From positions 1-11,776 of the forward strand of contig JAIRTN010000070.1 in assembly GCA_031254905.1 (NCBI GenBank): a stretch of 11,776 bases of DNA. The letters run 5' to 3'. This DNA is from Coriobacteriales bacterium. Its GTDB lineage: Bacteria > Actinomycetota > Coriobacteriia > Coriobacteriales > UBA8131. The notes below the pieces were generated by a model. That model saw only the letters and a program-made list of their open reading frames with translations. It had not been told where the DNA came from and did not search any database. The position numbers and the translations under genes are program-made. This document shows positions 1 to 6,839 of this stretch, piece after piece (position 1 is the stretch's first letter; each line of letters opens with the position of its first letter).

Positions 1-1358
1 GGATGGAGGCCGGCGAGGCTTGCGCGTGCGGTTTGCTGCGCCTCAAGTGCGCCCGATTTTATCCCCCTATATTCCCCTTTGTGTATGAAGGGCTTGAGGA
101 GTTCGATGTGAGAGAAGCCCGAGAGGTCCTTGCGGCGCAGGTCATCGGCCGGGTCGATGATGAGGTCGTCGCGGGGCGGCGTTTGCTCGTCGTAGACCAT
201 GTCGCCGACGAAGGTGCCGTTGCCGTCGAGATAGCGCCTGACCGCGAGGAGGCCGGGCAGCGTTGATTTTGAGCTTTGCTCCGAGGCTTTGATTTGAGGA
301 ATCCAGCGGGAGGCGGGCGCGCTGGAGGTGGGGGCGGCGGTGCGGGTTGCGCAGAGTTTGTAGACGCCCGAGAGCGCCGGCTGGCTCCACGCGGTTACGA
401 GACGGGTGCCCACGCCCCACGAATCGATGCGGGCGCCCTGTTCGCGCAGGGATTGGATGGTATATTCGTCGAGGTCGTTGCTCGCGACGATGCGCACATA
501 GCTGAGGCCCTCTGCGTCGAGCAGCTCGCGCGCCTTGATGGACAGCCAGGCCAAATCGCCGGAATCGATGCGGATGCCCGCGAGGTGATGCCCGCGCTCC
601 TCCATCTCCTTTGCGACGGTTATCGCGTTGCGCACGCCGCCGAGTACGTCGTAGGTATCGACCAGCAGGATACTGTTATCCGGAAACTCCTTTGCGAAGG
701 CACGGAAGGCGGTGAGTTCGTCTGCATGGGCCATCACCCACGAATGCCCATGGGTTCCCGAGACAGGCAAATTGAAGACGCGTCCCGCCTCGACATTGGA
801 GGTTGAGGCGCAACCTCCCACAATGGCCGCACGCGAGGCCAGCAAGCCACCCGCGGGGCCTTGCGCGCGCCGCAGCCCAAACTCGGCAACCGGCCCCTTT
901 GCCACCTCGCAAATCCGCGCAGCCTTGGTGGCGATGAGCGTTTGGTAGTTTATGAGGTTGAGAAGGGCGGTCTCGATGAGTTGACATTGGAGGATGGGGC
1001 CGCAGACACGCACGATGGGCTCTTGGGGAAACACGACCGTGCCCTCCGCGACCGCGTCGATGCTGAGCGTGAACCTGAAATCGGCGAGACTGGCGACGAA
1101 ATCCGAATCGAAAAGCGGCGTATCTTGAGCGGTGCGCAGGGTGAGAAGGTGGGCGCGGTCCTCCTCCGTGAAGCGAAAGTTGCTGATGAGGTCGGCAAGC
1201 TGGGGGAAGCCGCAGGCGATTGCATAGCCGCCGCCGAAGGGGTTCTCGCGAAAGTGCATATAGAAGCAGGCTTCCGTCTGCGCCAGCGCGCCCTTCCAGT
1301 AGCCCTGCGCCATCGTGAGCTGGTAGAGGTCGGTTAATAGTGCTTGATGATATAGCAA
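1..1358 (-). CDS. pncB: Nicotinate phosphoribosyltransferase, C-terminus cut by window edge
   Basis: The enzyme converts nicotinate and PRPP to nicotinate mononucleotide, the entry step of NAD salvage (Preiss-Handler pathway) in the cytosol. The frame is open from 1358 to the left edge, about 452 codons with no frameshift; the family is usually near 480 residues or longer, so little is missing. Visible family motifs are TDLYQLTMAQGYW at the N-terminus, NYQTLIATKAAR, EFGLRRAQGPAGG, SGTHGHSWVM (the region of the phosphorylated histidine), DTYDVLGGVRNAI, GIRIDSGDL and WGVGTRLV. The start is inferred as TTG at 1358: the conserved TDLYQLTM lies upstream of the first ATG (1313), and AAGGAAG at 1369-1375 sits 10 nt before the TTG. 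That ribosome site overlaps the stop codon of the PSP1 gene, so this gene is the promoter-distal member of the tmk-holB-PSP1 operon. The family call is secure; the TTG start is probable. Confidence 0.93.
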   Translation of the reverse strand, partial: MLYHQALLTDLYQLTMAQGYWKGALAQTEACFYMHFRENPFGGGYAIACGFPQLADLISNFRFTEEDRAHLLTLRTAQDTPLFDSDFVASLADFRFTLSIDAVAEGTVVFPQEPIVRVCGPILQCQLIETALLNLINYQTLIATKAARICEVAKGPVAEFGLRRAQGPAGGLLASRAAIVGGCASTSNVEAGRVFNLPVSGTHGHSWVMAHADELTAFRAFAKEFPDNSILLVDTYDVLGGVRNAITVAKEMEERGHHLAGIRIDSGDLAWLSIKARELLDAEGLSYVRIVASNDLDEYTIQSLREQGARIDSWGVGTRLVTAWSQPALSGVYKLCATRTAAPTSSAPASRWIPQIKASEQSSKSTLPGLLAVRRYLDGNGTFVGDMVYDEQTPPRDDLIIDPADDLRRKDLSGFSHIELLKPFIHKGEYRGIKSGALEAQQTARASLAGLH

Positions 1359-1373
1359 TTTACACGCGCTTCC

Positions 1374-2996
1374 TTAGGATTGCCTTGGGTCGTCGGTGCG
1401 GCGACGGCGGCGACGGCGGCCGTCGGAGGGGGGGTTGGTGTTGCTGTTGGTGAAGGAGGCGCCGGAGGGAGTGCCTGAGCCTGAGCCTGAACCTGAACCT
1501 GAACCGGCACCGACACCGGAGCGACCGCCAGAGCGGCCGGAACCGCCGGCAAAGCGCGTGTCATCGCGGCTCGCGGCGTGACTGCCCGCGCCGCTCGAAG
1601 CGCCACCCGAAGCGCCACTACGGCGTGCGCGCAAACCGGATGAGTGTTGCCCGGGGCGGGGGCGTTCATTCTGGGTGCCCCTTTCGCGCGCGGCAAAAGA
1701 CCTCTGCTCGCCCGTTGCCCTTGCCTCGGATTCCTCGCCCTGCGCCGGGCGGCCTCTGCCCTGCCGTGTTCGCGGGACGCCCGGCGAACTGCCTTGCGTG
1801 CCAATCTTATCCCCATCCCGCTCACCTCGCCGCGCGCTACCCCGCGAGCCGCCGCTTCCGGCGCCCCGTCGAGAGCCACGCCCGGTGCCCTCGCCCGCCT
1901 GCGCGCTTCTTCGCGAGCCTCCGCCCGCCTGCGAATCCGCCTGCGAACCGGCACCCTCCTGCGCGCCAACACCAGCACCTGTACCCGCGCCCCCCTGCGC
2001 GGCTTGGCGCAGGTTGCGTCGAGGTCGTCTTGTCAGACGCTCCTCCTCGTGCTTCTCGGTGGGGGCACTCGGAATCAGTTCCTGCTCGAGCGCCGCGAGC
2101 GCCATAAGTATGCTGCTCGAAGCACAGCGGTCGATGGCTTCCCGGGAGACACAGCACGGCCGTTTCTTGCCGTTCTCATCCGCAGAACAACCAAATTCGT
2201 TCAACGGGATGGAGAGCATTTTGCCGTCCTCGAGGCGCATGGTGATTATCTCGCGCGGCGTGTCGAAGTCGACGACCTTCGCCTGACCTATCGGCGTTTC
2301 GATGAGGGCACCACGCCGGGGGGCGCGGGTTTTGAAGTCTTTGTAGGCTTCGAATTCATAGCGCAGGCAGCACATGAGGCGGCCGCAGGCGCCCGATATT
2401 TTTGTGGGATTGAGAGGCAAATCCTGCTCTTTGGCCATGCGAATGGAGACCGGCTGAAACTCCCCGCCGAGGCGGGCACAGCAGAGTTCCTCGCCACAGT
2501 GGGCGAGGCCCCCGAGGATTCGCGCCTCGTCGCGTACGCCGATTTGCCGCATGTCTACGCGGGTATGGAAGTGCGCGGCAAGGTCGCGAACCAACTCGCG
2601 GAAGTCCACGCGCTCATCGTTGGAGAAGTAGAAAACCGCCTTGTCGCCTGAAAAGAGGAACTCGATGGAGACAGGTTTCATGTCGAGCCCGTGCTTCTCG
2701 ATGAGTTCGCGAAAGACCGGCATCGCCTCGCGCCCCTTGGCGTCGAGTTCGTCGAGTTTGTTAAAATCGTTCTCGTCCAAGGCCCGGATGACCGGTTTGA
2801 GGGGGCTTTTGAGTTCCTTGACCTGCTTTTTGCTCACCTCAAGCGCGCCATCGACAACAAGGCCTATTTCGCGCCCCCGATCGGTGTCCACAAGGACGTG
2901 GTCGCCCGTCTGGTAGGTCGAGAGCGCGGGGTCGAACCAAAAAATCTTAGGGTTGTAACGCAGCTTTACCGCTACGACGGTTTGTCGTTCGGGCAT
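1374..2996 (-). CDS. ricT: PSP1/RicT (YaaT)-family protein with a long basic disordered tail
   Basis: Homologue of Bacillus RicT, which with RicA and RicF carries Fe-S clusters and promotes RNase Y-dependent mRNA processing; that role is family knowledge, and no RicA or RicF is visible here. Residues 1-307 form the conserved part. It includes KPVSIEFLFSGDKAVFYF, FRTLV-like PSP1 core sequence, and the cysteine motifs HCGEELCC (C167, C172, C173) and CGRLMCC (C204, C209, C210), the positions expected for cluster ligands. Residues 308-540 are low complexity: rich in Gly, Arg, Ser and Ala, with a GS dipeptide run and RRRRRRR near the C-terminus. This nearly doubles the usual length of about 275. 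The start is ATG 2996 with AAAGGAT a few bases upstream. An in-frame upstream start at 3062 would only translate the 9-bp spacer repeats and is rejected. It lies between holB and pncB in one operon. Confidence 0.9.
   Translation of the reverse strand: MPERQTVVAVKLRYNPKIFWFDPALSTYQTGDHVLVDTDRGREIGLVVDGALEVSKKQVKELKSPLKPVIRALDENDFNKLDELDAKGREAMPVFRELIEKHGLDMKPVSIEFLFSGDKAVFYFSNDERVDFRELVRDLAAHFHTRVDMRQIGVRDEARILGGLAHCGEELCCARLGGEFQPVSIRMAKEQDLPLNPTKISGACGRLMCCLRYEFEAYKDFKTRAPRRGALIETPIGQAKVVDFDTPREIITMRLEDGKMLSIPLNEFGCSADENGKKRPCCVSREAIDRCASSSILMALAALEQELIPSAPTEKHEEERLTRRPRRNLRQAAQGGAGTGAGVGAQEGAGSQADSQAGGGSRRSAQAGEGTGRGSRRGAGSGGSRGSARRGERDGDKIGTQGSSPGVPRTRQGRGRPAQGEESEARATGEQRSFAARERGTQNERPRPGQHSSGLRARRSGASGGASSGAGSHAASRDDTRFAGGSGRSGGRSGVGAGSGSGSGSGSGTPSGASFTNSNTNPPSDGRRRRRRRTDDPRQS
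1474..1504 (-). repeat. 6-bp coding repeat (GGTTCA/GGCTCA) in the ricT tail
   Basis: On the coding strand, alternating GGT/GGC and TCA codons encode a Gly-Ser dipeptide run in the RicT tail (five GS pairs followed by GT). On the plus strand it reads as CCTGAG and CCTGAA units. The hexamer unit keeps frame if its copy number changes. Confidence 0.8.
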
Positions 2997-3003
2997 CTGT
3001 ATC

Positions 3004-3110
3004 CTTTCAACACTTTCAACACTTTCAACGCTTGCAGGGCTGGCAAAACCCACAGGCCCCACGGCCTTTCAACACCGGCAAGCCCTGCAAAACTTTCAAC
3101 ACTTTCAACA
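3004..3110. repeat. Six copies of CTTTCAACA around an inverted repeat, holB/ricT junction
   Basis: Nine-base units CTTTCAACA (plus strand) lie at 3004-3012, 3013-3021, 3022-3030 (last base G), 3066-3074, 3093-3101 and 3102-3110. Between the outer blocks are perfect 10-base inverted arms, TTGCAGGGCT (3032-3041) and AGCCCTGCAA (3081-3090). Inside these is a smaller hairpin, AGGCC (3054-3058) with GGCCT (3063-3067). The holB stop codon (3105-3107) lies in the last unit and the ricT start codon lies 8 bases beyond the first. Neither strand has a convincing T-tract after the hairpin, so an RNA-processing or attenuator element, or a small repeat insertion, fits as well as a terminator. Confidence 0.8.
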
Positions 3111-4331
3111 GGCAAAACGCGGCCACAACTCGCCACGCAAAGTGAGCAACAATGCCTCAAGTACCGATTGCACCGATACATTATAGTGTATCCGCCGCTC
3201 CGCCTCATCGACGGCGTTTATCGCACGCACAATCGCCGCCTCATCAACGACTTCCGCCGCCCTGAAGATATGGTACGAAAGGTCGCTGTTAACCATGTCG
3301 TCCTTACGCCCGATGCGCACAAGCAAACAATCGCGCAGCCACGAACGTATCGCGTTAAGCGCCTCGCCCATCGCCTCACGCTCCCGGCTCGTCAACGCGC
3401 GCTTCTGCCGTTGCTCAAGCGCCGTCAGCGCTCCCTTGCTGAGATACTCCCTGCCCTCAACAAGCTGCCGTTCCTGCGCCACCTTCAACTCGTCAAGCGG
3501 CTGCTTCAGGTATATGAGCAGCTCACGGGCCGCCTCAAGGATGTCAAGCGCGTCGGCCTGCGACAGAAGCTCAACGGTTTCCAGCACCTTGAGCCGCCCG
3601 GCACGCCGCGTCGGCGAACCAAGGTACTCGCGCGCCCGATACACAGAGCCACCGGTCGTGGCAAGGGCGATACGAGCGTCCCTCAGCGTCGCTTGGCTCT
3701 CCTTTACCAGCAGAGGCACGGCCTGCGCCTCGGGAATATAACGAAACGCGATGACCTGACAACGCGATGCAAGTGTCTCAAGCATGCTCTCGCGCGTGCG
3801 CACCAGCAAAATAAACGTCACTTGCCCGGCCGGCTCCTCAAGCGTCTTAAGAAAGGCGTTGGCAGGTGCGCCCCTCAGCAGGTCAGCACGCGTAATAATA
3901 TACACCTTACGCTGCGCACGAATCGGCGCACGGCTCACATCATGAATCAACTCCCGCACCTGCTCGCTCACATACGCGGCGGCCCCCTCCGGCTCAATCA
4001 CCTTCACATCAGGGTGCGCCCCGCGCGAAACACGAATGCAATCATCACAGGCGCCACAGCCCCCCTGTCGACACACAAGCGCCTTGGCAAACGCACGCGC
4101 GGCCTCATTTTTCCCGGCGCCAATGGGCCCAACAAACAGGTAGGCATGGCTTGCAAACCGGCCCTCTATCGCAGAACTAAGAAAGCGCGCAACCAAGGGC
4201 TGCCCAAATAAACCGTCAAAGGGAGGTCGGATAGATGGGGAGGAGGACGGGCCCGCCTCGGGTTTTTGCTCTCCCTCTACCGCAGACGCGGCCGGGGTTG
4301 TGGAGTTGGAAGCTGGGTCAAAGGCGGTCAT
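3105..4331 (-). CDS. holB: DNA polymerase III subunit delta'
   Basis: Clamp-loader subunit that, with delta and tau/gamma, loads the sliding clamp at replication forks. The 408-residue protein has about 35 disordered N-terminal residues, then the AAA+ core: FDGLFGQP (38-45), SHAYLFVGPIGAGKN (61-75), zinc-binding cysteines C87, C92, C95 and C98, KVYIITRADLL and NAFLKTLEEP (Walker B/sensor region). The C-terminal half is the helical collar. The P-loop ends GKN rather than GK[S/T], consistent with delta' being a non-hydrolysing subunit in this family. The ATG overlaps the tmk stop (ATGA at 4328-4331), so translation is probably coupled; no strong ribosome site is seen. The stop codon falls inside the 9-bp repeat that separates it from ricT. 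The adjacency of tmk and holB is common in Gram-positive and actinobacterial genomes. Confidence 0.94.
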   Translation of the reverse strand: MTAFDPASNSTTPAASAVEGEQKPEAGPSSSPSIRPPFDGLFGQPLVARFLSSAIEGRFASHAYLFVGPIGAGKNEAARAFAKALVCRQGGCGACDDCIRVSRGAHPDVKVIEPEGAAAYVSEQVRELIHDVSRAPIRAQRKVYIITRADLLRGAPANAFLKTLEEPAGQVTFILLVRTRESMLETLASRCQVIAFRYIPEAQAVPLLVKESQATLRDARIALATTGGSVYRAREYLGSPTRRAGRLKVLETVELLSQADALDILEAARELLIYLKQPLDELKVAQERQLVEGREYLSKGALTALEQRQKRALTSREREAMGEALNAIRSWLRDCLLVRIGRKDDMVNSDLSYHIFRAAEVVDEAAIVRAINAVDEAERRIHYNVSVQSVLEALLLTLRGELWPRFAC

Positions 4332-5041
4332 CAGTCGTGTTCTTCCCTCACGCGGTCGATAAGTTCGGTGGTGATGACAAAATCGAGAGCCGCCGCCTGC
4401 GGAAACAAATCGCCCAACTCGGCAAAGACGGCGGCGGCGGTATCCTCCTTGCGCTCGAGGCTCCTCACAAGACGCACCCGCGCGGGCTCACGCGCCGCGA
4501 CCTGCTCAAAACCCTCCAGTACACGCGTATGGAAGGCGAGACCCTCCGCCTCAAGCCGGTCGGCCCCTTCTTCCGTGGCGCGATTGAGGGCCTCAAGCGG
4601 GTCGTGAACCAAAACGACGGTCCGGTCCGGGGTCAGGCCCTTACTCCCCAAACGGTTCGCACGGTCAACTAAATCGAAGCCGAGACCGCGCGCGGCGCCC
4701 TGATAGGCAAGCGTTGAATCGATGAAGCGGTCGCAGAGTACCGTCACCCCACGGGCGAGCGCCGGCTCGATGACCGCGCTTACCAGTTGGGCGCGGGCAG
4801 CTTCGTAGAGCAGAAGTTCGCTCACGTCGTCGAGCGCGGTGTTCGCGGGGTCGAGCAGGATGTTTCGTATCGCCTCGCCGATGGTCGTGCCGCCCGGCTC
4901 ACGCAGGCGAAGGGTCTCGATGCCCGCCGCCTCAAGCCGTGCAGCCAAAAGGAGAATCTGGGTTGACTTGCCAACCCCTTCCCCACCTTCGAAGCTGACG
5001 AAAACACCACGATTTTTGACAGTAAGTTTTTGCATCGTCAT
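4331..5041 (-). CDS. tmk: Thymidylate kinase (dTMP kinase)
   Basis: Phosphorylates dTMP to dTDP with ATP, an essential step of dTTP supply in the cytosol. The 236-residue protein is slightly longer than the usual 205-215. It shows the P-loop FEGGEGVGKST (17-27), the REPGGT motif (48-53) that contacts substrate, the DRF motif (105-107) followed by STLAYQGAARGL, and a lid region around DPLEALNRATEEGADRLEAEG. The start is taken as ATG 5041, with GGGGAAGG eight bases upstream; ATG 5035 (two codons in) is a close alternative. It is the first gene of the tmk-holB-ricT-pncB operon and overlaps holB by the tetranucleotide ATGA. A promoter candidate lies about 175 bases upstream. Confidence 0.95.
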   Translation of the reverse strand: MTMQKLTVKNRGVFVSFEGGEGVGKSTQILLLAARLEAAGIETLRLREPGGTTIGEAIRNILLDPANTALDDVSELLLYEAARAQLVSAVIEPALARGVTVLCDRFIDSTLAYQGAARGLGFDLVDRANRLGSKGLTPDRTVVLVHDPLEALNRATEEGADRLEAEGLAFHTRVLEGFEQVAAREPARVRLVRSLERKEDTAAAVFAELGDLFPQAAALDFVITTELIDRVREEHD

Positions 5042-5140
5042 ATCATAGACCTTCCCCGCACCCTTTGCAGAGATGAACCCCCGCGCACGTCTCGGGCGGA
5101 ACGGCGTGTTTTTTGATTCGGGTTGAGGCCGTAAGACTAG

Positions 5141-5175
5141 ATTTCTCTCTACGCCCTTCGGGCTCCGTTCGAAAT
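5141..5175. repeat. REP-like palindromic element
   Basis: Outer arms ATTTC (5141-5145) and GAAAT (5171-5175) enclose a tight hairpin, GCCC-TTC-GGGC (5153-5163). The flanks CTAG and GACA resemble the ATTTCTC...CGAAATGACA palindromes that are scattered in many bacterial genomes. It would lie in the untranslated leader of the tmk operon. Whether it is repeated in this genome cannot be seen from one window. Confidence 0.5.
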
Positions 5176-5187
5176 GACACTCGTATC

Positions 5188-5215
5188 CGATAATGCTCTT
5201 AAGTTGTCATTATCG
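5188..5215. repeat. Perfect inverted repeat CGATAATG...CATTATCG
   Basis: Eight-base perfect arms at 5188-5195 and 5208-5215 flank a 12-base AT-rich loop containing CTTAAG. It lies just downstream of the inferred tmk transcription start (about 5218). It could be a leader hairpin or an operator; nothing in the sequence decides between them. Confidence 0.6.
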
Positions 5216-5235
5216 CGCTATGCGTTTATAGCGCG
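5214..5235. repeat. Inverted repeat CGCGCTAT...ATAGCGCG overlapping the tmk -10
   Basis: Eight-base perfect arms at 5214-5221 and 5228-5235 with a 6-base loop. The right arm contains part of the -10 candidate (5225-5230), so this palindrome is placed where a repressor could cover the promoter. It could also fold in RNA read through from fumarase. Confidence 0.6.
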
Positions 5236-5252
5236 GTAACAAGGCCAGTCAA
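5225..5252 (-). promoter_or_regulatory. Probable sigma-70-type promoter of the tmk operon
   Basis: On the minus strand, TTGACT (5252-5247) and TATAAA (5230-5225) are separated by 16 bases; both are close to consensus. Transcription would start near 5218, giving a leader of about 175 nt with two hairpins before tmk. The -35 lies inside one arm of the 15-bp hairpin at the end of the fumarase operon, and the -10 lies within another palindrome. Confidence 0.55.
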
Positions 5253-5285
5253 GGCCAAAGAGCAAAGCGTGCCTTGACTGGCCTT
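5241..5285 (-). terminator. 15-bp perfect hairpin at the end of the fumarase operon
   Basis: Arms AAGGCCAGTCAAGGC (5241-5255) and GCCTTGACTGGCCTT (5271-5285) pair perfectly around a 15-base loop and overlap the TAA stop of the fumarase beta gene. The minus-strand RNA continues as GTTACC, without a T-tract, so it is not a textbook intrinsic terminator. It may act as a Rho-assisted or 3'-stabilising hairpin. Confidence 0.55.
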
Positions 5286-5844
5286 ATTTCGAGTGCGTGG
5301 GGGTGGGGCGTTGGTAGAGGTCGGTGCCGCGGGTGTCGACGGCGACAAAGGCGGGCATGCCGTTGAGGGTGAGCCTTCGGAGCGCTTCGGTGCCGAGCTC
5401 ATCCCAAGCAATTAGTTCGGAAGCCACGACGAAGGCTGCCAAGAGGGCGGCGGCGCCTCCTGTCGTCGCCAGATAGACGCTTCCTGTCTCGGCGCAGGCA
5501 TCGACAACGGCGGGTGAGCGCCTGCCTTTGCCCAGCATGAGCGTGATGCCCGCGCGCAGAAGCTGCGGCGTGGCGAAGTCCATGCGAGAGGCGGTTGTGG
5601 GTCCTATCGCGCCGAAGGGTCGCCCCGCTGCCCCGGGGCTTGGGCCTGCGTAAAACAGCGCCTGCCCGGTGAGGCCAAAGGGCAGTTCGCCTTGCTTTTC
5701 GAGATGCTCGAGCGCGCGCCTGTGGCCCGCGTCGCGCATCGTATAGATGCTGCCGTAGAGCGCGACCTCATCGCCGGCGCGAAGGTCGCGCAGGCTTTCG
5801 CGGGAGGCGGGAAGTTCAAGGCGGCGCGGAGTGGGGGGCGTCAT
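5284..5844 (-). CDS. Class I fumarate hydratase, beta (C-terminal) subunit
   Basis: Small subunit of the two-subunit, oxygen-sensitive [4Fe-4S] fumarase that interconverts fumarate and malate. The 186 residues match the C-terminal domain of single-chain fumarase A or the TtdB/FumB-type subunit. Visible motifs are DEVALYGSIYTMRDAGHRR (25-43), GPTTASRMD (81-89, active-site loop), LGKG (104-107) and TTGGAAALLAA. The C-terminus reads WDELGTEALRRLTLNGMPAF, then VAVDTRGTDLY. The ATG overlaps the alpha-subunit stop codon (ATGA at 5841-5844), so equal synthesis of the subunits by coupling is likely. L-tartrate dehydratase has the same fold and cannot be ruled out from sequence alone, but nothing nearby suggests tartrate metabolism. 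Confidence 0.9.
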   Translation of the reverse strand: MTPPTPRRLELPASRESLRDLRAGDEVALYGSIYTMRDAGHRRALEHLEKQGELPFGLTGQALFYAGPSPGAAGRPFGAIGPTTASRMDFATPQLLRAGITLMLGKGRRSPAVVDACAETGSVYLATTGGAAALLAAFVVASELIAWDELGTEALRRLTLNGMPAFVAVDTRGTDLYQRPTPTHSK

Positions 5845-6839
5845 GGGGTAGACTCACCACCATTCTCGGCGTCTTTGAACGCGGCGGCCAAATCGAGGGA
5901 AGCGCTCCTGAGGGAGTTGCAGCCGATGTTGATTGCCACCGGCAGCGCCGCGATGTGGCAGGGCGCCGTGAGGACGTGGACGGCGAGCGCTGTTGTGGCG
6001 CCGCCGAAGCCCCCGGGGCCGATGCCCAACGCGTTGATGTCCGCGAGCAGGCCCTGCTCAAAGGCCGCAAGCTGCGCATCGGGGTTGGGGGTGTCGATGC
6101 TGCGAAGCAGGGCGCGTTTGGCCATGCCGCCGACCTTATCGAAGGTCGAACCGACGCCGATGCCGATGATAAGCGGCGGACAGGCGCTTTCGCCCTTCTC
6201 GGCAACGGCGTCGAGAATTGCGCGCCGCACGCCCTCGCGACCCGCGCCCGGGGGGAGCATAACGACCCGCGAAGCGTTGTCGGAGCCGCCGCCCTTGAGC
6301 ATGATGTGCAGAGTTGCCCCCCTCAGGTGCGGGTTAAGGTACAACTCGCAGAAGGCCGGGGTATTATCCCCCGTATTAGACCGGTCACAAAGCGCGTCGC
6401 GCACAAGGCTTCGGCGCAAGGCGGCCGCGTCATAGGCGGCAGCAACGGCCTTGTCAACGAGGCTAAATATGTTAGATGGAATAGCAATTTTATTGCCCGC
6501 CGCGTCGCACTCCCCCACCTCGAGCAGAATCCAAACGCTTCCCGTGTCCTGGCAGAGAGGTACCCTTTGCTCTGCGGCTATACGGGCGTTTTCGACCAAC
6601 TGCCCAAGTACGACGCGTCCGCGCTCGTTTGTCTCCGTGCCGAGCGCCCGCTTGAGAGCGGCGGCGACATCGGGGCGCAAATCGCAGGCGATACGCGGTA
6701 TGGCGCGCTCGACGACGCGGGCGAGGGCGGCAGGAGTGAGGTCGGCAAGCGCGAGCGCGAGACCGACGGATGCGGATGCGGATGCGGATGCGGCAGGCGT
6801 GGACACAGCAGGCGTAAGACTATCGCGGAGCAAGGTCAC
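5841..6839 (-). CDS. Class I fumarate hydratase, alpha (N-terminal) subunit
   Basis: Large, cluster-binding subunit of the Fe-S fumarase. The 332-residue protein shows VPLCQDTGSVW (C96), SNTGDNTPAF, LKGGGSDNAS, SACPPLIIGIGVG (C220), STFDKVGGMAKRAL, LGIGPGGFGG and NIGCNSLR (C307). C96, C220 and C307 are the expected three ligands of the catalytic [4Fe-4S] cluster. The start is GTG 6839, which overlaps the permease TGA (GTGA); GGAAG lies 7 bases upstream. The first 25 or so residues are non-conserved and contain a four-fold Ala-Ser repeat. The gene sits between a uracil-type permease and the beta subunit, all overlapping. The alternative identity is L-tartrate dehydratase alpha; fumarase is favoured because split fumarases are common in anaerobes. 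Confidence 0.92.
   Translation of the reverse strand: MTLLRDSLTPAVSTPAASASASASVGLALALADLTPAALARVVERAIPRIACDLRPDVAAALKRALGTETNERGRVVLGQLVENARIAAEQRVPLCQDTGSVWILLEVGECDAAGNKIAIPSNIFSLVDKAVAAAYDAAALRRSLVRDALCDRSNTGDNTPAFCELYLNPHLRGATLHIMLKGGGSDNASRVVMLPPGAGREGVRRAILDAVAEKGESACPPLIIGIGVGSTFDKVGGMAKRALLRSIDTPNPDAQLAAFEQGLLADINALGIGPGGFGGATTALAVHVLTAPCHIAALPVAINIGCNSLRSASLDLAAAFKDAENGGESTP
6768..6791 (-). repeat. (GGATGC)4 coding microsatellite in fumarase alpha N-terminus
   Basis: Four perfect copies of GGATGC on the plus strand encode Ala-Ser pairs near residues 18-24 of the alpha subunit. The hexamer unit preserves frame, and it lies in a non-conserved leader segment, so copy-number change should be tolerated. 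Confidence 0.85.

Noticed and set aside
1..1358. Possible frameshifted or broken nicotinate phosphoribosyltransferase
   Set aside because: Manual translation from 1358 to the left edge is continuous with all motifs in one frame; the gene is merely cut by the window.
1644..2651. A 335-codon plus-strand frame opposite the ricT tail
   Set aside because: The low-complexity GC-rich tail is open in several frames; the minus frame continues from a conserved PSP1 domain, the plus frame resembles nothing.
3004..3110. CRISPR array from the regularly repeated CTTTCAACA
   Set aside because: Units are only 9 bases, mostly directly adjacent, and have no spacers of constant length.
2691..4211. A 506-codon plus-strand open frame opposite ricT and holB
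   Set aside because: It is antisense to two well-matched genes, crosses the repeat junction, is very rich in Arg, Leu and His, and shows no recognisable domain; it is a by-product of GC-rich codon use.
3105..4331. Degenerate P-loop (GKN) of delta' as a loss-of-function mutation
   Set aside because: Delta' subunits commonly have altered nucleotide-binding motifs and do not hydrolyse ATP, so this is ordinary for the family.
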